Assembly (NCBI GenBank): GCA_029721515.1
Contig: CM056559.1
Span: 23,715,565 to 23,779,564, forward strand
Source: Synanceia verrucosa
Taxonomy: Eukaryota; Chordata; Actinopteri; Perciformes; Synanceiidae
DNA: 64,000 bases
Direction of reading: 5' to 3'
Made by a program: the position numbers and the translations under genes. Below are positions 14,001 through 26,561 of this stretch, one piece after another (position 1 is the stretch's first letter; each line of letters starts with the position of its first letter). The notes under the pieces were generated by a model that searched no databases, was not told where the DNA came from, and saw nothing but the letters and a program-made list of their open reading frames with translations.

Positions 14001-14958
14001 GCAGCAGTGGATCACGGGAGTTAGAAACCCAAATCTCATTTCCATTTTGGTCACACTCTCAGATACTGCCACCATTACTTATTGATAACATTTTGATATA
14101 CAATACACAAAGCGGGGACGAATTGTGGCATACTGTTTGTTAATTAGCACTCTGATTCATGAGGCTATTATCAAAGTGATTTCCTCACAGGATGAAAAGA
14201 GTACAATCAAAGACTATTTTATAGTATAATTGAGGAGCCTGAAAAGTCTGCTCCAGGGACTGTTGGACTAGTCTGAGACCACGTGTGCATACAGTGTCTT
14301 GATTTGTTGGGTTTCTATCTTGACTTTTCACCCCCTCAGGTTTTACCATCAAGCTGTTTCTGTGACATCTTAGTTACTGGGGGCACTCTCTCTTAATTAG
14401 AGCCTGAACCAGCTCCAGAGCCTCCATCTTTTCTCCTTATGCATATTTCAAACACATCAGTGGAGGTGATGGCTCCCGGCACCCCGTCATTACCTTCCCA
14501 TCATTTCTTTTAATTGCACCTATTGCCATTTAACCTCTAATGGTTGTCATACTTGAACAAAGCTGAAATGAAAAGGTGTTTATGAGGGGGAACATTCGTT
14601 TCCACGTTGATAAACACTTCCTGGTGAGAAAAGGCTGACAGGTGAGGAATTGGAGGCGTGTGCCGTAATCACGCCTCTTTGTGCACACTAATGAATGCAG
14701 AGCCTGATCCATTTCCCAATCTGCCCTCTGTAATGAAAAAAGGAAAAGGCCTCCCCTCCACTGTCTTGTAAGCCAAGTTAAGACACATGCGTGTCACCTC
14801 TGTGACTAGCAGATTGGATTTGCCATTAAATTATATTCACTAATCTCCATCTACAAAAAAAAAAACTAAAAAGGCTGCTGTACAGTTTGTTTGGCCTGAT
14901 ATTTTATTTGCATTTAAAGCATTGGCAATACCTCAAGGAGTGGGAGGAGAATGTGTGC
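8094..14958. other. Non-coding stretch with a purine-rich tract
   Basis: No gene was recognised. The longest open frame here (9688-10281, + strand, 197 codons) has no known motif, no splice context and ordinary AT-rich composition, so I do not call it. A polypurine and GATA tract lies at 10720-10948. Confidence 0.4.
10720..10948 (+). repeat. Polypurine (GA-rich) tract ending in (GATA)n
   Basis: The + strand is strongly purine-biased from about 10720, with near-continuous GAGAG/GGGAG from 10828, and passes into GATA repeats at 10910-10946. Such mirror-like polypurine tracts can form triplex DNA; that is general knowledge, not shown here. Confidence 0.8.
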
Positions 14959-16022
14959 ATCATTCGTTCATTCGGTTTTCGAAACTAAAAAAATTAAATA
15001 ATGACTTGTTTTTTCAATATTCATTCCCAAAACCAAATTAAAAGAAACAGCTCTTTTTTCCAATTTCGGGCACAAATGGAAAAACTGGGTAACAGGCTAT
15101 TTCTAGCATTTCATCCAATTTGTGTATTTTGCCACAAGTTGTGTATTGCGTTTCATCCAGCCACCTCTTGCTAATTCGTGGTCAAATGAGCCGCTCATCG
15201 TTTTCTAGTGTGCAAATCATTGCGAGTTTACAGTAATCACTGTGAACCGGCTCTGAGGCTGACAGGAGCTTTTCTACTTCCTATTTCCTATTTCCACAAA
15301 TCTTTATTGAAGAACATCATTTATCAAACTTGTGGGATAAAGTAAATGTTCCTGACATTTTTTTCTGTGTTTTACTGTAAATATGAGTGACAATATTTAT
15401 ACATTAATGGATATATTGCCTGTGTCCTGCGATGAGGTGGTGACTTGTCCAGGGTGTACCCTGCCTTCTGCCCTACGACAGCTGGGATGGGCTCCAGCCC
15501 CCCGCGACCCTATGAGGATAAGCGGTAGATAATGGTAGGATGGATGGATGGATGGCTATATTGCCTTTCAAAACACAAGAACAAAGCCTCTTATACTATC
15601 TTTGAAGATGTATGCATGAAACTGTCATTGTAGGTCTTAGTACATGTTAGAATGAAGTAATTTTACTGTGTACTTTTTGAGTAATCCTTTTACAGAGAGC
15701 ACAAGCGTGCCTATTTGTCGATCATTTGCGTACTCAGAAATGACGAGTTTGACTCATTTGACCACAAATTTGCGAGAGGTGGCTGGCTGGACCACAGTAC
15801 ACAACTTGTGGCATAATAAAATAAATAAAATATCCGAATTAGTTGAAACGCTGGAATTGCTAACCATTTTCTCCATTTACCGTTTGTGCACACAATCAGA
15901 AATCAGAAAAACGAGGCGTTATCTGTTTTTTCATTTTGGTTTTGGGGGTAAATATGAAGAAAACAAGTCATTATTATTATTTTTTTCGTTTTGGTTTTGT
16001 TTAGCAAAACGAATGAATGATA
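14959..16022. mobile_element. Long-arm foldback element, 1.06 kb
   Basis: The left arm (about 14959-15226) and the right arm (about 15719-16022) are imperfect reverse complements over some 270-300 bp. Matching blocks include ttgaccac, gaggtggctgg, acacaacttgtggca and acaagtcatta, in the same order with the same spacing. The outer ends read cattcgttcattcgg and its near complement. The 490-bp loop contains a separate retroelement (15422-15556). A 145-codon open frame crosses the right arm and loop, but the corresponding frame in the other arm carries stops, so coding is unlikely. Superfamily not recognised. Confidence 0.75.
15422..15556 (+). mobile_element. GGAT-tailed SINE-like element, copy 2, with target duplication
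   Basis: A 135-bp 5'-truncated copy of the family seen at 7806, with 'cttgtccagggtgtaccctg', 'gacagctgggatgggctcc', 'ggataagcggtagataatgg' and a short GGAT tail. It is flanked by the perfect 10-bp direct repeat tatattgcct (15412-15421 and 15557-15566), the expected mark of target-primed retroposition. Confidence 0.88.
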
Positions 16023-17323
16023 AACTGATTCTGGAGGAGTGTCTGGCAGAGGTTTTTGTGCAGGATGCAGGTGGTTCAACAGGAACACGAGAAGCTGAAA
16101 TGTAGGCTAAGATGACGCTTGTCTTCTGTGATCATTTCAGATTGAGCATGCATATTGTTCTGTCTGTTTTAAAGTATGCATTGTGGCCTTTTTTTGCATT
16201 GTCACGCTGACAAATCTCAAGCAATTCAAAACCAGGAAGTGATCCATTCTTTCTGTTCAAAGCACAATGCTATGATGGCTCGGGTGACAAAAGCTGCATA
16301 AACAGTTTCCTGAGAGCATGTGCTGTTTTTTTTTTTGTTTTTTTTTCATGCAGGTGAATACCGCCATAGTGTCTGGCAGTTCAAGTGTTTTCATACGCTA
16401 ATACACCAATGCTCAAAACAACAAAACTAACAACAAAGCTATAAAAGGCTGCGTCGCCAAAAAGCCTGCGGGCGCAGTATCTACAGCCTGTCATGAGACG
16501 AGCATCGAATCCACTGGTTTCTCGTACCTGAACGAATTGCTGAAAAGCGGCGCTCACTGAGACAAGCAATATCTCCAATGTGCAGTACCACAGATGACAC
16601 ACTGAGCCAAGTTAGAGATTTCAGTACTCGGGTCACGTGCCCATACAGAGAGCTGTCACCACAGTACTCTTGAGTCTATGAGGTAAAAGGAAAATTGCTG
16701 AATACAAGACTACAGAGGGGAGCATCACAATATGAAAAGAAAGAGGTCATATGTATGAGAGATATAGGACAAATAATAATAAAACACAAGTATTAAATAT
16801 GAGTTGGGTTTCCAGCCAGCAGTAGGTTATATAAACACATTTTCATCCATAAATATTTGCACTAATGGTTAGGTTCTCTGGCTTGGGAATGATCAAAAAT
16901 AAAATCTTGTGTTTACTTATTGTATATTCTGATGTTACTTTGATATGCATCCTGTCTAACATTATGTGCATATGAATGCCAACAGCCAGTAAAAGGTCAT
17001 ACTCTGATTATACATTTAAGCAGGACAGCAAACTTGAAATATGCTGATATTATCTGGGATGCATGTACGCTCATACTAGTTTTTTTCCTAAGTGATATTT
17101 GGCATGGCTGTTCCCCTAAGATAATAATATTTAAAGACATAAACTGTAACATAAGACTGTATAAATTGTCAGAATATGACTTATGTTATCAGGCCATTAA
17201 ATAGCTATCATCACCATATCTATGGGTCAGTAGGGGCCTGCTACTCTGTAAAAGTGAAAGAGAAACTTGAAAACAACACATTCTAACATGTTTAGGTTTA
17301 GGCAATAAATCCACTCAGTAAAT
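16023..17323. other. Non-coding stretch, nothing recognised
   Basis: AT-rich sequence with a T-rich run near 16327-16348. No exon, RNA gene or named repeat seen. Confidence 0.45.
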
Positions 17324-17788
17324 TTTTTTTTACAAACTGGACATTATTTCTGGGATAAAACACTGTCATTTACTCACCCATTTCACTTCAGAATCATTTG
17401 GAGTATTTCCCACAATCTTTGTTATCCATTTAACAGGAGTGAACAGGGCCACGAAATGCAGCCAGTAAGTGACACAAACTTGACTATTTCTCAAATAACA
17501 TACGTTTAATAAGATGGGCTACACTATTACTATTCTCATTTGAGTCAAGTCCGTAACTTGAGAAAATTCAATCTGCAGACTCTACTTCCTGTATATCATA
17601 GTTTACTAAGGACCACTAGTGCCCACCTATGTGGCCTTCACAGTGCCTGAACTAAAATACTTATTTGTGATGTTGTCACATATGCACACATGCTTTGTTT
17701 TAGTTCAGGCACTGAATGACTCTGAAGTGAAATGGGTGAGTAAATGACAGTATTTTATCAAAGAAATAAAGTCCAATTTGTAAAAAAT
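17324..17788. repeat. Interrupted palindrome, probable nonautonomous DNA element
   Basis: The arms 17324-17399 and 17712-17788 are near-perfect reverse complements (block tgtcatttactcacccattt and its complement). A second inner pair, cagtgcctgaactaaaa at 17641-17657 and its exact complement at 17698-17714, continues the same palindrome. On the left side the two blocks are separated by about 240 bp (17400-17640) that has no counterpart on the right, which suggests an insertion into the left arm or a deletion from the right. No coding potential. Confidence 0.7.
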
Positions 17789-20235
17789 GGCATTTCCCCT
17801 TTAAGGGAAACCATTGTGTTGTATGTGTGTTAGTTTAAATAAGGTCCTTGTTCTTTGATACCGCCTTTTGGTGTTCTATCATGTTGCTTATAGCAATTAA
17901 TATCATGTATTTAATGACCTGATAAGAGACTGACTGGCTGTACTCATGAGCTGTAACTGCTTTTATTGAACACTTCTCTTATTTACCAGAGCATCCTGGG
18001 AATTTTATGGCTCATTGTGGCAGATAATCAGAGGAACTTTGCGACCTGAGTCTTACGCTGTGGGATCTCCGTCACTGCTCCACTGTGTGTTTTCTCTCTT
18101 TACCTCACTTTTCATCCACCATCAACGTTCAAACTATCAAACTGTACCAACCTCTGCGTGCTCACTTTACACTCCACTGAGCCCATGTCATCATTCCTAC
18201 ATATCTTGCCAGGTAGAATTGGCCTCCTTTTCTCCTTCCTGTTGTTCAACTGCTAAAAATAAAGCTCCCTTTTGCAGAGCTGCCATGAGACTCCGGTCTG
18301 GCCGTCCACAGGGCTTAAAACTTCCCTTCCTGACAAACAGACTCCACTTTCAAGAGTCAGAAGCAAAGTGAGCTGTCTGATTGTTAGAGAGCGGTCTGTA
18401 ATACAGTGGTGATCTCATTAGTGTGCCGCAACATAAGTCCTCATTATTATCATAATCAATCATTTTCATCTTATTAGTTCATTTCACAGAAACAGTACTC
18501 ATTGATGAACAAAAAAACTGTACAGTAAAAGAATTATGTTGAAAAGGCACCCTGAAAATGAAAGAGCTGTTATATAATGCATATAGACAACATAATAAAT
18601 ATGCACAAATAGTATAACAACAACATAATAGTTAGATAATCAGCTAGGAAGAGTTAAATACAGTAAATTCCTTCACTTTATACATTTCACAACCTTGCTG
18701 GTTATTCAATAATTATCACTAATAATTGCAGCATCCAAAGCCTTTGATTCAGAGACCATACAAAGTCTACAAGATCCACTCATGTAGGTCTACCTAATAC
18801 TTTGGTATGATGTAAAAATCTAGGATAATGTGTTTCAAGTCACTCCCCCTCAGGGACAGTCTTTGTTAGCTCCTTTGGAAAGTAGTTTATAAGATACATA
18901 ATATTACTGCAGGCCATGTTCTAGTCTCCTATTTAATCCATGTACATGTAGTGTAAATTAATCATTTTTACACTTTAGACTTCCTGTTTTAGAGGAACAA
19001 TCACAGCTCTGAGTGGAACAGAATGGAACAAAGGAACAGAGATCGACTTGAAGGCATAAAAGCCAAAAACAGAATAGAAAGTTAACAGAGATGTTTTTTT
19101 TTCTGTAAATCTAAAAAGTAATCCACACTGACATAAACGCCTCTCCTTCTTTGAACTCACACACCAAAAGACATTTAGACGAGCCCAGATCACCTCAACA
19201 ATTCAAGCCAAAAGCCCTTCTGCTTATCGTCATTGAACATGAACGAACATGAATGAACAAGACGAGCGTGAGTGACTGTTTAAGACAATGCTGCATTTGG
19301 GACGTCTTCAATAATGTATCAGTGCACTGAATTTGGTTGCTTCCTGCACAGTCTTGTCTTGTTTCAGCTCAGCCAGAAAGCCAGAGAAAAGTGCTGAATG
19401 GTACAGCGGCATGACCGGATTAGTCAGATGAATTAAAAAGGTCATAATGCTTAGTCAGTGGATGTATGACTTTGGGAGGAATATTTGATGAAATGTCCCC
19501 ATGTTGGCACGTTGCTGACTTCAGAAGAAAAAAGAACAGCCCTGTAGCATTACTGTTCATGTTCTATTTTACACACAAACAAAATTAAAATATAAGGACA
19601 TTTAAAGTACAGTATTACATCTTTTTCTTCACAAAAATAACACTAATCGGCCTGTCTTTTGACCTTGTGATGTGCAGGATTAGCAGCTGCTGACATTCAT
19701 CATAATGCCTTTGAAACCTGACAATTTCAGGAACTCTGTCGTTTCATTCTCACTCAGGAGAAACACTTTGATTTTGGGTTGAAAGTCTATTCAGCCCAAC
19801 TGTCGCACACACTAATGCAGGTGGTGGCTCACCTTGATCACTGGTGGAGAGCACCTGTGAGCAAGCAGAGAGCAAATCCTTGTGTCTACACAGATGGGAC
19901 TGGACAGATGGAGAATTCAAAAGGGCAGCTCATGTCCTTGGGCTCTGGTGAATTTATGTATTGTGGATGGAAAGTAGACAACTGCAACATAGTACATTAA
20001 GTTAGTGACTAATCCACTCTGCTTTCAACCCACAAGGATGCAGCGCAAGACAAAGCAAAATGACACAAATCTATAGATTACATGCAGTGTTTGGATGGTA
20101 AAACAGTAAATAATCAAATTGGTTTAGTATAACATCCATTGCAGAAAATAGTTGACCTTAATCAATAGTATTCCTGTAAAATCTGGTACATTTCAGTCCA
20201 CAAAAGATGTATTTGATTTAAAGATGACATAAATT
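17789..20235. other. Non-coding stretch, nothing recognised
   Basis: No supported gene. Open frames near 18015-18371 and 19779-20000 lack recognisable motifs. Confidence 0.4.
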
Positions 20236-20695
20236 GCTTTGAGTGCCAGTGATGTATATTTACATCCTTTAAAATAGACAGCTTGAGTGCCATAAATGTA
20301 TATATATATATGAGCGCTCTCACACAGCCTGTGAGTAATACTGGGGCTTCTGGGATTTGTAGACTGGACATAAAGAGACGGTACACACCACAGAGATCAA
20401 AACAGGAAGTGGAGACGATCGAGATTAGAGAGCAAAACAAACAGAATCTGGACAAAAAGTGGTGATTTTGGTGAAAGTGTCCTCTACTTTACCTCTGATA
20501 AAACAAGAATGGAACAAGATAAAAACAAATATATTTTCCATGATGAAATAGAGAGTATCTCCTTTCATTTGAGCTATTCAGTGTTTTCAGAGACATAGTA
20601 CAAAATATTCTGTGGGTCTTGAAATATGACTCAAAATGGGCCAAAACGCTGGAACAAGGCACTTTCTGTTTTAAAATTGGCTGGCACTCAATGAG
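20236..20695 (+). mobile_element. TTAA-type MITE, copy B (near full length)
   Basis: It begins tttgagtgccagtg, repeats the motif ttgagtgccat internally near 20282, runs through all family blocks (cagcctgtgagtaat, gagacggtacacacc, gatcaaaacaggaagtgg, acaaaaagtggtgatttt, tgtgggtcttgaaatatg) and ends tggcactcaatgag. The flanking TTAA has decayed on both sides. The next 110 bp (20696-20806) is also shared with copy E. Confidence 0.85.
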
Positions 20696-20830
20696 TCAAT
20701 AAAATATTAATAATAAAAATATAAATTGAAGTGGGCCAATCAATTCAACTTGTACCACCAGTTAACACAGATGTTAGACTTATATGTGGAAGCACAGCAG
20801 AATGACTGAGACTGTACTGCGAAAAAAGAG

Positions 20831-21090
20831 TTTGAATAGAATAGAACAGAATAACTTTATTGATCCCAGTCTGGGAAATTATGTTGCAGCAACAACAAGA
20901 AATGCAATCACAGTATTAAAAAAAGCAATATAAAAAAAACAGAAAAGTATTACTATTTACACTTCAAGTATAACAGAAGAGCAGTATCAAAAGTATAAAA
21001 ATGTATATTCGGATAAATAATTAGGACTCGTGGTGATAATCATAGTGCAAATAAACAGTAAGGTGCAGTGAACTAAAGATGAACAGTATA
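20831..21090 (-). mobile_element. LINE 3'-end fragment, minus orientation
   Basis: The stretch begins with an (AATAG)n-like tail, then 'ctttattgatcccagtctgg' followed by 'gaaatt', the complement of the usual 3' terminus of a fish LINE ('gatcaataaag...' plus a pentamer tail). Further in it carries 'gtgcaaataaacagtaaggt' and 'gcagtg', also typical. Recognition is from memory. No reverse transcriptase frame is present. Confidence 0.6.
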
Positions 21091-24008
21091 CTTTTTATTA
21101 CGACTCTATTTGGCCTCTGTTAGGTCAGCAAACAGATAACACCACTGCTAACACTGCCTTTTGTCTTTGCCATGGTGGAAGATTTTTTTTTGTTTTCGAG
21201 CACACAATAAGCATTACAACCTCATTACAACCACTTCTATACTAAACCTCTGTAGATGTTTAGTAGTATTTCCATTTCACTAGCAGTCATTCAGAACAGT
21301 TTCTGTATATTTAAGATTCTCATCCATTGACTTCCATTCAGTAGTCCCCTTCATGGTGCAAGAAGAAGGTTGATTTGACTTCAGAGTCAAGCTTTGGCTT
21401 TAGCTGCCTGATCTTAAAGGGCCATAAGGTCGAGTGTGCTAAATCATGGGAGCATACCTCTTCATTTATCCCCTCTTATCTCTCTTCACTCAACGGCTGA
21501 TTACTTTCATCATTATCATATTTAGGGAGGGAACTTTTCCTCTGGAGCTCCTACCAAGAGGTTTCTTAGCCTTTAAGTGACCATTTATAGGAGAACCAAA
21601 TGAAATCCTTTTGCCCTACCTGGAGCAATAAAATGAAACATGACAGCTCTGTTTTTACGTTTTTTACCCTTCATTTCACTCCTGCAATTGACATGTAGAG
21701 CACTAAAGCTTCATAGATCAATAAGCAGAAAGGGCATGCTATTATTTTTGCGTGGATCTTAGTGACATTGTTATTAGCATTATTACTGACTAAATATTGA
21801 TTTCCTCCAGGTATCCTCACTAGCCTCTCCCCGCTAGCGATGCTATCCCACTAGCCAGCATTGATCGATTCTTTCTTTTTTGCCCCTTTGATTTTAAAGG
21901 ACAAAGAAAGGAGACTCCATTGTCCTGAAGAGTGCACCTTAAAGGTCACTCACCAGGACCTGGTGCATTTGTATTTCCTGGGACACGCTGTGATCGCTTC
22001 ATGGAGAAGCCAAAGTTTGTTCTAATTAGTCTGTGATCAGAGGTGGGCTAACGAGTTCAAGAACTTGTTTTCTTGATGCTCTCCTCTGGCTAATTTCTCA
22101 GCTGGAGTGTTGTTTACTAGTGCATACAATTAGTGTGCCCATTGGCCAATGCCACTGGGGACAAAATTCATATAATATTGAGGTTTATAAGCTGCCCATT
22201 GATGATATGAAATATTTTTTGTATTTTGTTTTGTATATGACCTCTGAACTCTTAAGCTTCCACTGCTTGACAATGTTACTTTACAACCTGTTTACACGAT
22301 ATATGTTAAAGAATTTCAATAGTACATTGCAAATAATCACATTCTATTCAACAGTTTTTAAGATCTAACTAACAATAATAAAATGGATATATGATGATTG
22401 TAATTCACAACAAGTCAACCATGATGGTGTTTCATCCACAGGGCTTTGGAGACCGCCACACTACAAATTAATAATTTGCCTGTGTCCGTTAGCATCCACC
22501 TGATTAGCTGCACTTTGTGATATTCTAATTCCATCTCATGCAAGGTGCATATTACCTATAGACTGAGCCGTATGGGACTTTTTTTTAAAATAAAACAGAC
22601 TGATTCAGAGGTAGGAGTCCATATAGTTTGGCAGTAGAAAGGAGGATGCTGCTACAAGTAAGAGTATGTTGATGCAATAACAATTTACAACAGCCATTTT
22701 TTTTCCATGCGCTATCCTTTTCCACAGAAATTTTTATATAAAATATAAAATAAAAAGAAATTTTCTTTTTATTTTATTCCATGGGCCACATCCACAAAAC
22801 AAAAAGAAAAAAACTAATTTTATTCATCTGATAATTGTGTTTAATTAACAGTTCATTTGCAATAAAAATATCTTTTGCTGTCATTGTTTCTTTACTAGTG
22901 TAATTTGTCTATGCTGCTGTGACGGATGAATTTAAAAAAAAATATTCTATTCTATTCTATTCTAAGCAACAGAATAGTAGCATATGATTAATGTAATTTT
23001 ATGCATTATGTTATGCCTTAGATTCTTATTTTTACTGTCACTTAATTTCTTTTTTGGTTATACATATTTTATGAGCATTGTTGGAGGGAGATCTAAGCTG
23101 CTTCTCTCTAAATGTTTTGCATGTGACAATAAAATACCGTGAATCATCACAAATTTCTTTTGGAAGTAGGTCACCAAAGCAGCTTTTAAAAAACATCTTA
23201 CTGTTGGATATTAATTTAGGCCTGCAGTTTAAAAACAATAACAGAATAAAATAAACAACACTGGACAGGGAGAGCAAACATGGTGTCACAGGGCTGCAGT
23301 GAAGTGAACAATGAATCACAGCACTTAATCGCTGCTCTCTATTACCCCATGTGTCAAACCAAAAAATGGATCCCGCAGGTGTAGTTATTGTAATTAGTCC
23401 ACCCAAAGCAACTGGAGGAAAAAGCCTGCGCTCTTGCCAGTGGGGGGTTAGGGTGAGTGAGAGGAAGAGAGAGAGGAGCTGGCGTCCATGTGTGGAGAAA
23501 AAGGGGGATAAGCTTGGACAAAGAAAAAGTGCCACCATTTCAAGGCACCCTCCCTAAACAACAACCCAAGGACAAGCAAAGCAGTGAAACTGACCCAGAG
23601 GTGTTATGGTTCATTGAATTCATTCTCAATCCCTCTGTCAACACAGTGCTACCAATACCTGAAGGATTATTCTCTGACCGCCACGTAGGAGCACTGTGCG
23701 AAGGGGGAGGAGCGCACTGTGACCTTTAAAGAACAAGATGGTGGTCTCAATTAGCTGCATATCAGAGGGAGCAGGCTTGTATTACAGTCCCAGTGGCCGA
23801 GCACTTTAATTACATCTAAGGAGGTTAAATATACGTCTTTATGGTGGCGTTAAGAGCCTGGCTGGGAAGCCTTAGTTGCACTTAAGTACCAGTGCACCTT
23901 TAATCCCCATTTTCACTCACAATTACCAGCTTTTGAGCAAAATCTTCTTTTTACACATCTTTCTAATCTAAAAAAAGATGATGATTAAACATATGAGCAA
24001 GGAAAAGG
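21091..24008. other. Non-coding stretch with a short LINE-like tail
   Basis: A pentamer (TATTC)n run at 22945-22965, preceded by 'gctgtgacggatgaattt', resembles the 3' tail of a LINE. Otherwise nothing was recognised. An open frame on the minus strand at 23038-23538 (166 codons) has no known motif and is not called. Confidence 0.4.
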
Positions 24009-24209
24009 TGTTCATTGACGTATTTATGCGTCAAAATGTTTTTTTGGCAGCAGGCACAAAAGAACGCTCTCACACAGCCTGTGAGTAATGTTGGGGCTTC
24101 TGGGAGATGTAGTCGGAACATAAAGAGACGTTATACGCCACAGAGATCAAAACAGGAAGTGGAGATGATCGAGATTAGAGAGCAAAACAAACAGGATCTG
24201 GACAAATCC
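24009..24209 (+). mobile_element. TTAA-type MITE, copy C (partial)
   Basis: It spans the family's front half from the 'attgacgtatttatgcgtca' block through 'gcctgtgagtaatgttgggg' to 'caggatctggacaaa', then breaks off into unrelated sequence at about 24209. Both termini are missing. The reading frame through this block gives the same peptide-like translation as copies B, E and I, which reflects common descent of the repeat. Confidence 0.8.
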
Positions 24210-24229
24210 TGGGTGCTGCCATCTTGGAT

Positions 24230-24372
24230 TATGATGTTGTGGTCAAGTCAGGGTAGGTGAAGAAATTACGAGTTTACGAGTCATAAACCTGACTTCGAGG
24301 GGCGTTTCAGTTGTTATTTACGACTCAGAGCTCGTAAATTACGACTCACGAGGACAACTCGGACGCAGCATT
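24230..24372. repeat. Small inverted repeat of a dispersed type
   Basis: The sequence ttacgagtttacgagtcat near 24268 is roughly complementary to atttacgactcagagctcgt near 24316, enclosing 'cgaggggcgtttcagt'. It resembles a dispersed fish repeat that I have seen near 'gccatcttggatt'. Family unknown. Confidence 0.35.
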
Positions 24373-25615
24373 AGTTAAAGCCAGTAGCTCGAATAATAGG
24401 TTAGCTTGGTGCCAAACATTTCCTTTAAGACACTGTAACTCAACACATTGTATTTATGTGTCAGAAGTTAAAATGCATCATGCTGCAAAAGCAGAAACAT
24501 CATCCATATATAGGAGGTTTCACCCAGAGCTGCATGTCTTCCAGGATGAAACCGCCTTTACTGGGCAGGTCGTCGTCTCTGGAGCTCATTGTGTTTCCCA
24601 CTGAGGAGCAGCACACAGATACCAGAAGGTCACCTTGGCTTGCATACTGTCACCTTTCTGCCAACCTTCCTGTCTCTCTTTCTACAGAGGCAGCAGTACT
24701 TAGAGTACACCTTCTTATGGGAGAGTGTGTGCACTGTATATTATTACACATAGACACACTCTTTCAAAGCCTCACGTGAGCTAACGCTTCAAACTGCTAC
24801 ATCTCCATCAATAGACAATTACCCCACTGTGGACAATTTATCTCTGCATTTGCCTTCACAAGAGAATCATTTGCAAATTCAATTGAGTGAAACAAAAGGT
24901 TAATAGGTGTGTGGGAGGCAGAGAACATAAATATCTTGCAAAGCAACTCGGCAGAAAGAGGGTTAACTAAATTTTCTCTTTCGACTTAATGCGTGTCTCC
25001 ATGGCGCTAATCTGTATCAATACATCAGAAAGCCAGATGGCAAGGAGTCATTGTGGGAACAGAGTAAGTGACAGGCAGAAGAGCTTTTAAGACAGATAGA
25101 GGGAGACAGGCAGAAGCAGAGGCAATGCATGTTGAAATTCTATATGCAGAAAACTGAACCCCATATGACCTACACAAAAACAACCTGTGTAAAAATGTAC
25201 AAGGATATCATTATCCGTAGAATATACAATATTGTAATATATAGTAGGCGTCAATTGTATTTGATTATAGTCATTAAATCAGTGTAGATATTGCCTAGCC
25301 ATGAATATATGGCTACATACATACAGTAAATCATTGAAGTTAGACTGAAATTTAAAACAGACGACCACTAAAACATATTTTTCTGTTCAGGAATGCAAGT
25401 AAATAACTAAAATTTGGCATTTCAATCAAAATATAATAATAGGCTTTGACATTTTTCTCTATTGTTTTTGTAAAACAGTGAATTTTAAAAATTAAAACAA
25501 TAATACTTATAATTTAGCATCAAATATATCATTCTGATTAAAAAGCTTGCACATACTGGTGGATTAACCATTACAGAAACAAAACAAAAACATATTTTGG
25601 TGATCAGCACTTTAA

Positions 25616-25932
25616 GTCATTGAGTGCCAGCCCTTTCTTAAAAACAGAAGTGCCTTGTGCCAGCGTTTTTGGCCATTTTGAGTCGTCATTTCTGAAAACA
25701 CTGAACAGCGCAAATGAAAGAAGAGCCTCTCTATTTCATCATTTTGTCCAGAATCTGTTTGTTTTGTTCTCTACTCTGGATCGTCTCCACTTCCTACTTT
25801 GATCTCTGTGGTGTATACTGTCTCTTTATGTTCCGACTACATCTCCCAGAAGCCCCAACATTACTCACAGGCTGCAAGAGACCGTGATCAGCAAAGGAAG
25901 CATGTATACATACATTTTTGACACTCAAAGAG
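25616..25932 (-). mobile_element. TTAA-type MITE, copy D (internally deleted)
   Basis: TTAA (25612-25615) is followed by gtcattgagtgccag. The other end is gacactcaaagag followed by ttca, a one-base decay of TTAA. The body follows the family in reverse but lacks about 100 bp in the middle, giving 317 bp in total. Both termini are recognisable. Confidence 0.85.
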
Positions 25933-26561
25933 TTCACACATCATCCTGCAAGTATTTTAGTTTGCGTTACACATAGAAAGCTCAAGACAGTCTTGAAACC
26001 TCAGCTCTCTGTAGGTTCGAATCCCTGTACAGATTAACTAACATGACACAGAGTCACAGAATAACATACGAAGTGCTCAAATCACAGATGGGACTGACAG
26101 AAACATGCAAACAACACAGTATCGAGGAGCAGATAGAGCCAGGCCACACTGCAGCAGAGCATGAGGCATCACCTGCTGTCACAATGGAAGACTTCCAGTG
26201 TGTTGATGCATGTTTCTGTGTGGTCCACTCAGCATTTCAACACAGACTAGTCTAAAAATACTTGACATTTCCAAGGGAGTAAAGCAAACTCGCAAACAAA
26301 AACAGAGCCTGTATGTTTCCACTGGGATGGGGTAATCCCTGGACATCTGTTTGTGATGCGTCCTCAGAGACTGGCCTGTGGAGAAGAAAGGGTGGCCGTT
26401 TATTTTGGTCGACACCTTGCTTGAGATGATGACGAGGGACGTTCTGCACTCCCCAGTCCTGGAATAACTTGCAGAGCGCCTTACATCTGAAAAATCGAGT
26501 TTCACTGGATCATTTTAAAACCATGTTAACGTTCCATTGTACTGAAAAATAGAAGCCTTTT

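Noticed and set aside
20283..20465. A peptide-like translation (TQPVSN.GASG.C ... KRRYTP ... EIREQNK) shared by several loci (about 20.3, 24.1 and 49.4 kb)
   Set aside because: It follows the TTAA-type MITE exactly and is shared because the repeat is shared. It is open only in some copies, has no start context, and the family ends are transposon termini.
23038..23538. 166-codon minus-strand frame
   Set aside because: No recognisable domain. The codons follow local AT-rich and GA-rich composition, and nothing resembles an exon boundary.
26008..26032. A tRNA-like B-box (ggttcgaatccc)
   Set aside because: The T-stem does not pair, no A-box, anticodon arm or acceptor stem can be folded around it, and no poly-T stop follows at the right distance.
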